The notes under the pieces are model-generated. The model searched no databases. It had not been told where the DNA came from and saw only the letters and a program-made list of their open reading frames with translations. The position numbers were made by a program, and so were the translations under genes. DNA of 64,000 bases from Massilia rhizosphaerae (GTDB lineage Bacteria > Pseudomonadota > Gammaproteobacteria > Burkholderiales > Burkholderiaceae_D), in NCBI RefSeq assembly GCF_016093545.1, contig NZ_JADKYX010000001.1:496001-560000 (forward strand), read 5' to 3'. This document shows positions 59,070 through 64,000 of this stretch, in pieces (the first letter of the stretch is position 1; each line of letters opens with the position of its first letter).

Positions 59070-60257
59070 ATGGGGGCCCAGCATCCGAGGGAGTTGTCGC
59101 TGTGCGAGCCGCCGGAGCGTCCGCGCCTCGTCGTGCACGTGGTCGACGCGCTCGACACGGCGCAGACGGAACACGAGCTCCTGAACCTGATCCGCCACCT
59201 GCCGGCGGACCGCTACCGCCATGCGATCGTCTGCCTGCGCGACAGCGGCGCCTACGAGGGCGAGATGCGCGAACACGGGATCGAGATCGTCAACCTGCAC
59301 AAGCAAGCCGGACGCGATCCGCTCCACTACCTGCGCATGTTCACCGTGCTGCGGGCGCTGCGGCCCGATCTCGTCCACACGCGCAACGGGCCCGGACTGC
59401 CGGCCCAGCTCGTCGCCGCGCTGGCCGGGGTCAAGTGGCGCGTGCATGCGGAGCACGGGCGAACGGCGGCGCGCGCCGGCCTGCTGTGCCGGGTGCTGCG
59501 CCCGTTCATCGACCATTTCATCGTCGTCAGCAGCGACCTCGAACAGTGGCTCGTCGAATCCGTGGGCGCCGAGCCGGCGCGCGTGTCGCAGATCGCGAAC
59601 GGCGTCGACAGCGTGCAATTCCACCCCCGGCTCGGGCCGTCCGCCGCCATCGGCCCGCCCGGCTTCATGCATGACGGCGCCTTCGTCGTGGGCGCCGTCG
59701 GGCGGATGGACGACGTCGGCAATCACACGACCTTGGTCGAAGCGTTCCTGCGCCTGATCGCGTCGCCGCACCCGGCGCACCGGCGGCTGCGGCTGCTGCT
59801 CGTGGGCGACGGTCCGGCACGCGCCGAATGCCAGGCGCTGCTGCACAGGGCCGGCGCGGCCGCGCGCGCCTGGCTGCCGGGCGCCCGCACCGACGTGCCG
59901 CAACTGCTGCGCGCAATGGACCTGTTCGTGCTGCCGTCGCTGTCCGAGGACAGCTCGAACGCGATCCTGCAGGCGATGGCCACTGGCTTGCCCGTCGTGG
60001 CGTCCGCCGTCGGCGCCAATACGGAACTGGTGCATCCCGGCTTCACGGGCATCCTCGTCCCGCCGCTGTCGACGGAGCTGCTGGCGGCGGCCATCGCGGA
60101 CTACTGCCGCATTCCCGACCTGGCGGCGCGCCACGGCGCGCGGGCGCGCAGCCAGGTCATCGCGCGCCACAGCATCCCCGCGATGGCGCGCGACTACCTG
60201 GCCGTCTACGACGCGCTCACGCGCAGCGAGGCGGACGATTTGCGGCGGGTGCCCTGA
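59070..60257 (+). CDS. Glycosyltransferase family 4, exosortase/EpsH-system type
   Basis: The protein has 395 residues with a GT-B fold. The N-terminal domain begins PRLVVHVVDALDTAQTEHELLNLIRHLP and shows the PDLVHTRNGPGLP and VHAEHGR acceptor-side motifs. The C-terminal GT4 domain carries VGAVGRMDDVGNH, LLLVGDGPAR and the sugar-nucleotide E-x7-E region in PSLSEDSSNAILQAMATGLPVVAS. It resembles the sugar transferases of PEP-CTERM/EpsH exopolysaccharide loci. ATG 59070 is preferred because conserved sequence starts there. Its stop overlaps the next ATG (TGATG), so it is an operon with the following gene. Confidence 0.82.
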   Translation: MGAQHPRELSLCEPPERPRLVVHVVDALDTAQTEHELLNLIRHLPADRYRHAIVCLRDSGAYEGEMREHGIEIVNLHKQAGRDPLHYLRMFTVLRALRPDLVHTRNGPGLPAQLVAALAGVKWRVHAEHGRTAARAGLLCRVLRPFIDHFIVVSSDLEQWLVESVGAEPARVSQIANGVDSVQFHPRLGPSAAIGPPGFMHDGAFVVGAVGRMDDVGNHTTLVEAFLRLIASPHPAHRRLRLLLVGDGPARAECQALLHRAGAAARAWLPGARTDVPQLLRAMDLFVLPSLSEDSSNAILQAMATGLPVVASAVGANTELVHPGFTGILVPPLSTELLAAAIADYCRIPDLAARHGARARSQVIARHSIPAMARDYLAVYDALTRSEADDLRRVP

Positions 60258-61417
60258 TGCGTGTCCTGCACGTGCTCGACGCGGCCTGCGCGCGCCCGAC
60301 CGACTACGGGCGGCGCGCGCAATCCCTGCTGACGGCGCTGCGCGCGCAGGGCGTGCAGACCGTGCACGTGAGCGCCCCGTCGGAGGGCATCGCCGATCAT
60401 CCCGACGCCTGGCCGCACCATGCGTGGCACCTGTACCGCACGCCGGCGCCGCGCGCGCCGCGCTGGCTGCCGGCCGTGTGCAAGGACGCGGCGCACATGG
60501 CGGTGCTGGCGTTGCGCCTGCGCAGCGTCGCGCAGCTGACCCGGCCCGACCTGATCCACGTGCACGCGCCGAGCGTCCACGCGTCCGCCGCCTGGCCGGT
60601 GGCGCGCCTGGGACGGGTGCCGCTCGTCGTGGAGGCCGACCGGCGCGCTGTCGAAGGACGCGGCGGCGTGCCGTTCAGCCGTTTCGCGTGCGCGCGCGCC
60701 GACGCGCTGGCCGCGGCGAGCCTCGAAATGCGGGCCGCGTTGCGCGCCGGCGGCATGCGCCCGCGCAGGATCGCGATCGTGCCGCCGGCGGCCGACGTGC
60801 CCGTGGCGCCATGTGCGCCCGCGAAGCCGCGCGCCACGCTGGATGCGCCGCTGCTGGCCTACGCCGGCGAGATCGACGCCGGCGCCGGCATCGACTTGCT
60901 GCTGGGCGCCGTCTGCGACCTGCGCCGCAGGCACCGCACGCTGCGCCTGCTGATTGCCGGCGGCGGCACGGGCGCGGAAGCGCTCGAAGAACGGATTACC
61001 GTAGCCGGATTGCGCGGCCACGTGCGCGTCACGGGGCGCCTGACGGGCCGGCGCGCCGCCGACGTCCTGTCCCGCGCCGACGTCGCCGTGTTTCCGGCGC
61101 TGGCGGAGGCCGGTGCGCTCGCGCCTTCGCGCCATCTGTTGAATGCGATGGCGCTGGGCTGCGCGATCGTCGCGTCGGATACCGCCTGCCACCGCGAATT
61201 GCTAGTCCATGGCCACAGCGGGATGCTGTTCGCGGCCGGCAACCGGAAGGCGCTCGCCGACGTGCTGGCCCAACTGCTCGATGCCGCCTGGCGGCTGCGC
61301 GCCCTCGGCGAGGCGGCCGCGCAACGCGCCGCGACGGCCCATCACTGGACGGCCGCCGCCGCCGGCTACCGCCGCCTGTACGAATCCGTCCTCGCGGATG
61401 CCCGGCGCCGGTATTGA
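60257..61417 (+). CDS. Glycosyltransferase family 4, exosortase A-associated type
   Basis: The protein has 386 residues. The start MRVLHVLDAACARPTDYGRRAQSLLTALRAQGVQTVHVSAP and the HVHAPS, LAYAGEIDAGAGIDLLL and GNRKALADVLAQLL motifs mark a GT4 enzyme. It resembles transferases found with exosortase A, which build exopolysaccharide linked to PEP-CTERM systems. The remaining exosortase genes are not in the window. It is coupled to the preceding transferase by a 1-bp stop/start overlap and ends 84 bp before nadB. Confidence 0.82.
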   Translation: MRVLHVLDAACARPTDYGRRAQSLLTALRAQGVQTVHVSAPSEGIADHPDAWPHHAWHLYRTPAPRAPRWLPAVCKDAAHMAVLALRLRSVAQLTRPDLIHVHAPSVHASAAWPVARLGRVPLVVEADRRAVEGRGGVPFSRFACARADALAAASLEMRAALRAGGMRPRRIAIVPPAADVPVAPCAPAKPRATLDAPLLAYAGEIDAGAGIDLLLGAVCDLRRRHRTLRLLIAGGGTGAEALEERITVAGLRGHVRVTGRLTGRRAADVLSRADVAVFPALAEAGALAPSRHLLNAMALGCAIVASDTACHRELLVHGHSGMLFAAGNRKALADVLAQLLDAAWRLRALGEAAAQRAATAHHWTAAAAGYRRLYESVLADARRRY

Positions 61418-61501
61418 ACAAGGCCTTCTCCCACAAAACCGCGCCAAATGGTCTATAGTGATGCCTCTTTACAAAACAAAAAGCAAAACCAAGAGAATGC
61501 G

Positions 61502-63127
61502 ATGAAATTTGACGTAGCCATCGTCGGCAGCGGCCTGGCCGGCCTGTCGGTTGCCTTGCACCTGGCGCAAACCCGCAAGGTCGCCATCATCTCCAAGCGC
61601 GAATTGCTGGACGGCGCCAGCAACTGGGCCCAGGGCGGCATTGCCGCCGTGCTCGACTCCGGAGACAGCCACGACCAGCATATCGCCGACACCCTCGTCG
61701 CCGGCGCCGGCCTGTGCGACGAAGCGGCCACCCGCTACATCGTCGAGCACGGGCGCGAAGCGATCGAGTGGCTGATCGAGCAAGGCGTGCCGTTCACCCG
61801 CGACGAGACGGCGGAACTCGGCTTTCACCTGACCCGCGAAGGTGGCCACAGCCAGCGGCGCATCATCCACGCGGCCGACGCCACCGGCCATGCCGTGCAG
61901 GTGACGCTGGAACAGAAGGTGCGCGCCCATCCGAACATCGCCTTGTTCGAACACCATTGCGCCATCGACGTGATCACGTCCGACAAGCTGCAGCCGGGCG
62001 GCGTCCACAGCGGCCCGGCCCTCGTCGGCCAGCCGCGCTGCCACGGCCTGTACGTGCAGGACCAGAAGAGCGGCAAGGTGCTGACGGTCGAAGCGGAGCA
62101 CACGGTGCTGGCCACCGGCGGCGCCGGCAAGGTCTATCTGTACACGACGAATCCGGACACGGCGACGGGCGACGGCATCGCCATGGCCTGGCGCGCCGGC
62201 TGCCGCGTGTCGAACATGGAATTCATCCAGTTCCACCCCACCTGCCTGTACCACCCGTTCGCGAAATCCTTCCTGATCACCGAGGCCGTGCGCGGCGAAG
62301 GCGGCCTGCTGAAACTGCCGCCCGAAGCGGGCGCGGCGGCCGGCACCCGCTTCATGCCGGCGCACGACGAACGGGGCGAATTGGCGCCGCGCGACGTCGT
62401 GGCCCGCGCGATCGACTTCGAAATGAAGAAGCGCGGCCTCGATTACGTCCACCTGGACATCACGCACCAGAGCCCGGAATTCATCAAGGAACACTTCCCG
62501 ACCATCCATGCGCGCTGCCTCGAACTGGGCATCGACATCACGAAGGAACCGATTCCCGTCGTGCCGGCCGTGCACTTCACGTGCGGCGGCATCGTGACGG
62601 ACATGGCGGGCCGCACCGACATCCCGGGCCTGTACGCCGTGGGCGAGACGGCCTATACGGGCCTGCACGGCGCCAACCGCCTGGCCAGCAATTCGCTGCT
62701 GGAATGCCTCGTCGTCGGCCGCGCCTGTGCGCACCAGATCGCCGCCGCGCCGGCCGTCGACCTGCCGCCGCTGCCCGCGTGGGACGAGAGCCGCGTCACC
62801 AACGCGGACGAAGAAGTCGTCATCGCCCACAACTGGGACGAGCTGCGCCGCTTCATGTGGAACTACGTCGGCATCGTGCGCACGACCAAGCGCCTGGAGC
62901 GCGCGAAGCACCGCATCAAGCTGCTCAAGGAAGAGATCGACGAGTACTACCGCAACTTCCGCGTCACGAGCGACTTGCTGGAGTTGCGCAACCTCGTCGA
63001 GGTGGCGGAACTGATCGTGCGCAGCGCGCTGTCGCGCCGCGAGAGCCGGGGCCTGCATTATTCGCGCGATTATCCGGACACCCTGCCGAAGGCCCTGCCC
63101 AGCGTGCTGACGCCGCGCCGGCGCTGA
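61502..63127 (+). CDS. nadB: L-aspartate oxidase
   Basis: The protein has 541 residues and is a flavoenzyme that oxidises L-aspartate to iminoaspartate, the first step of de novo NAD synthesis. The FAD Rossmann motif [18 protein letters not shown] is at the N-terminus, with [20 protein letters not shown] and [21 protein letters not shown] (FAD site). EFIQFHPT and the [25 protein letters not shown] block (catalytic His and Arg region) follow, then the C-terminal helical bundle. The length is normal. ATG 61502 fits the conserved FDVAIVGSG start. nadA and nadC are not adjacent in the window. The pnuC-like gene nearby serves the same cofactor. Confidence 0.95.
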   Translation: MKFDVAIVGSGLAGLSVALHLAQTRKVAIISKRELLDGASNWAQGGIAAVLDSGDSHDQHIADTLVAGAGLCDEAATRYIVEHGREAIEWLIEQGVPFTRDETAELGFHLTREGGHSQRRIIHAADATGHAVQVTLEQKVRAHPNIALFEHHCAIDVITSDKLQPGGVHSGPALVGQPRCHGLYVQDQKSGKVLTVEAEHTVLATGGAGKVYLYTTNPDTATGDGIAMAWRAGCRVSNMEFIQFHPTCLYHPFAKSFLITEAVRGEGGLLKLPPEAGAAAGTRFMPAHDERGELAPRDVVARAIDFEMKKRGLDYVHLDITHQSPEFIKEHFPTIHARCLELGIDITKEPIPVVPAVHFTCGGIVTDMAGRTDIPGLYAVGETAYTGLHGANRLASNSLLECLVVGRACAHQIAAAPAVDLPPLPAWDESRVTNADEEVVIAHNWDELRRFMWNYVGIVRTTKRLERAKHRIKLLKEEIDEYYRNFRVTSDLLELRNLVEVAELIVRSALSRRESRGLHYSRDYPDTLPKALPSVLTPRRR

Positions 63128-63135
63128 CCGGCCCG

Positions 63136-64000
63136 ATGAACCAGAAGCTGTCCCCGAAGACCGCCCTGCTGCTGACGGTCCCGCCCCTGCTGTGGGCGGG
63201 CAATGCCATCGTCGGGCGGCTGGTGCGTTCGGCCGTGCCGCCGATGACGTTGAACCTGCTCCGGTGGGCGATCGCCCTCGCCGTGCTGCTGCCGCTGGGC
63301 TGGACGACGTTGCGCCAGGCGGGCGTGCTGGCGGCGATCCGCCTGCGCTGGCGCCGTTACGCGCTGCTGGGCCTGCTGGGCATCGGCATGTACAACTCGC
63401 TGCAATACCTGGCCCTGCAAAGCTCGACGCCGATCAACGTCACGCTCGTCGCGTCCGGGATGCCCGTGTGGATGATGCTCGTCGGGCGCCTGTTCTACGG
63501 CGTGGCCGTACGCCGGCGCCAGGTCGTCGGGGCATTGCTATCCATTGCCGGGGTGCTCGTCGTGCTGTGCCGCGGCGACGTCGACCAATTGCTGGCGCTG
63601 CGCCTCGTCGCGGGCGACCTGTACATGATCCTGGCGACGATCGCCTGGTCGTTCTACAGCTGGATGCTGTTGCAACCGAGGGACGATCCCGCCTTGCGCG
63701 CCGACTGGGCCGCTTTCCTCGGCACGCAGGTGGCCTTCGGCGCGCTGTGGTCGGGCGCGTTTGCCGGCGTCGAGTGGGCGGCGGGTGGCGCGTCCATCGC
63801 GTGGAGCTGGCCCGTCGCGGCCGCGCTGCTGTTCGTCGCCGTCGGACCGGCCGTGCTGGCGTTCGCGCTGTGGGGCGCCGGCATCCGCCGTGCCGGTCCG
63901 GGCATCGGCGCCTTCTTCGTCAACCTGACGCCGCTGTTCACGGCACTGCTGTCGTCCGCCTTCCTGGGCGAGCTGCCGCATGGATATCACGCGCTGGCAT
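63136..64000 (+). CDS. EamA/DMT-family transporter, 3' end outside window
   Basis: The 288 visible residues run from ATG 63136 to the right edge. About nine hydrophobic segments are seen, with the EamA-type first half (PLLWAGNAIVGRLV, TLNLLRWAIALAVLLPL, MYNSLQYLALQSSTPINVTLVASGMPVWMMLV) and the start of the second half (GIGAFFVNLTPLFTALLSSAFLGE). EamA transporters export metabolites such as amino acids or drugs. The substrate is unknown. It begins 8 bp after the nadB stop and could be co-transcribed. Confidence 0.87.
   Translation, partial: MNQKLSPKTALLLTVPPLLWAGNAIVGRLVRSAVPPMTLNLLRWAIALAVLLPLGWTTLRQAGVLAAIRLRWRRYALLGLLGIGMYNSLQYLALQSSTPINVTLVASGMPVWMMLVGRLFYGVAVRRRQVVGALLSIAGVLVVLCRGDVDQLLALRLVAGDLYMILATIAWSFYSWMLLQPRDDPALRADWAAFLGTQVAFGALWSGAFAGVEWAAGGASIAWSWPVAAALLFVAVGPAVLAFALWGAGIRRAGPGIGAFFVNLTPLFTALLSSAFLGELPHGYHALA

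Noticed and set aside
1..64000. CRISPR arrays or IS elements
   Set aside because: No regularly spaced repeats, no transposase reading frames and no IS-type inverted ends were found.

Overview
The window is high-GC DNA that looks like a betaproteobacterial chromosome, most likely Oxalobacteraceae (Massilia/Telluria/Duganella type). This is an inference from gene families, including exosortase-associated glycosyltransferases, NadB, PnuC, DUF4396 and a SYLF lipoprotein-like gene. No rRNA or ribosomal-protein marker is present to fix the taxon.

Layout. 1-8300: ordinary accessory genes: a TPR-like fragment, a TonB-dependent receptor, an SGNH-like hydrolase, a VOC protein, an ATP-grasp-like protein, a SYLF protein, and an AraC-output regulator whose receiver domain lacks the phospho-acceptor Asp. 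8633-38425: a complete, co-directional extracellular contractile injection system (eCIS; Afp/PVC-like). It has a single sheath, a tube, an Afp5-like tube protein, DUF5908, a LysM adaptor, a VgrG-like spike, PAAR, gp25, two large baseplate proteins, a CIS tape measure, an AAA+ ATPase, a propeller-like protein of unknown role, a DUF4255 (Afp16-like) cap, a hypothetical protein, and then a cargo segment. The cargo segment holds a DUF4157 HEXXH protein, a 79-residue protein and a 2232-residue protein. The giant protein carries what I read as a eukaryotic-type ubiquitin-specific protease (USP) domain, a PIN-like nuclease domain and a poly(A)-polymerase/CCA-type nucleotidyltransferase domain. It also has a His-rich patch and a C-terminal toxin-like module. 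All three cargo proteins share a short SPR-containing motif that could be a loading signal.

38426-47800: a lower-GC, patchy defence-like segment on the minus strand. A 1.4-kb stretch rich in palindromes comes first. It is followed by a STAND/NACHT-like NTPase with a C-terminal PD-(D/E)XK nuclease signature, and then by a two-gene operon of an LCAT-like lipase and a CHAT (caspase-like) protease that overlap by 4 bp. The segment ends at a degenerate tRNA-Cys and a truncated DUF3141 gene, which looks like an integration or deletion scar.

47800-58718: metal and stress genes: a YHS-CPx copper ATPase, a four-helix Cys-rich copper protein, DUF4396, a Na+/H+ antiporter, PnuC and a PNPOx-like protein. 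Among them sits a tyrosine recombinase with a near-consensus LexA box directly upstream. 59070-64000: two glycosyltransferases of the exosortase/EpsH type, L-aspartate oxidase (nadB), and an EamA transporter cut by the window edge.

How it fits together: the regulator next to the eCIS is a plausible controller of the particle. The particle probably delivers the 3' cargo proteins, and the USP domain points to a ubiquitin-containing, eukaryotic target cell. The neighbouring STAND and CHAT-lipase genes look like cell-autonomous (anti-phage) defence rather than part of the particle.
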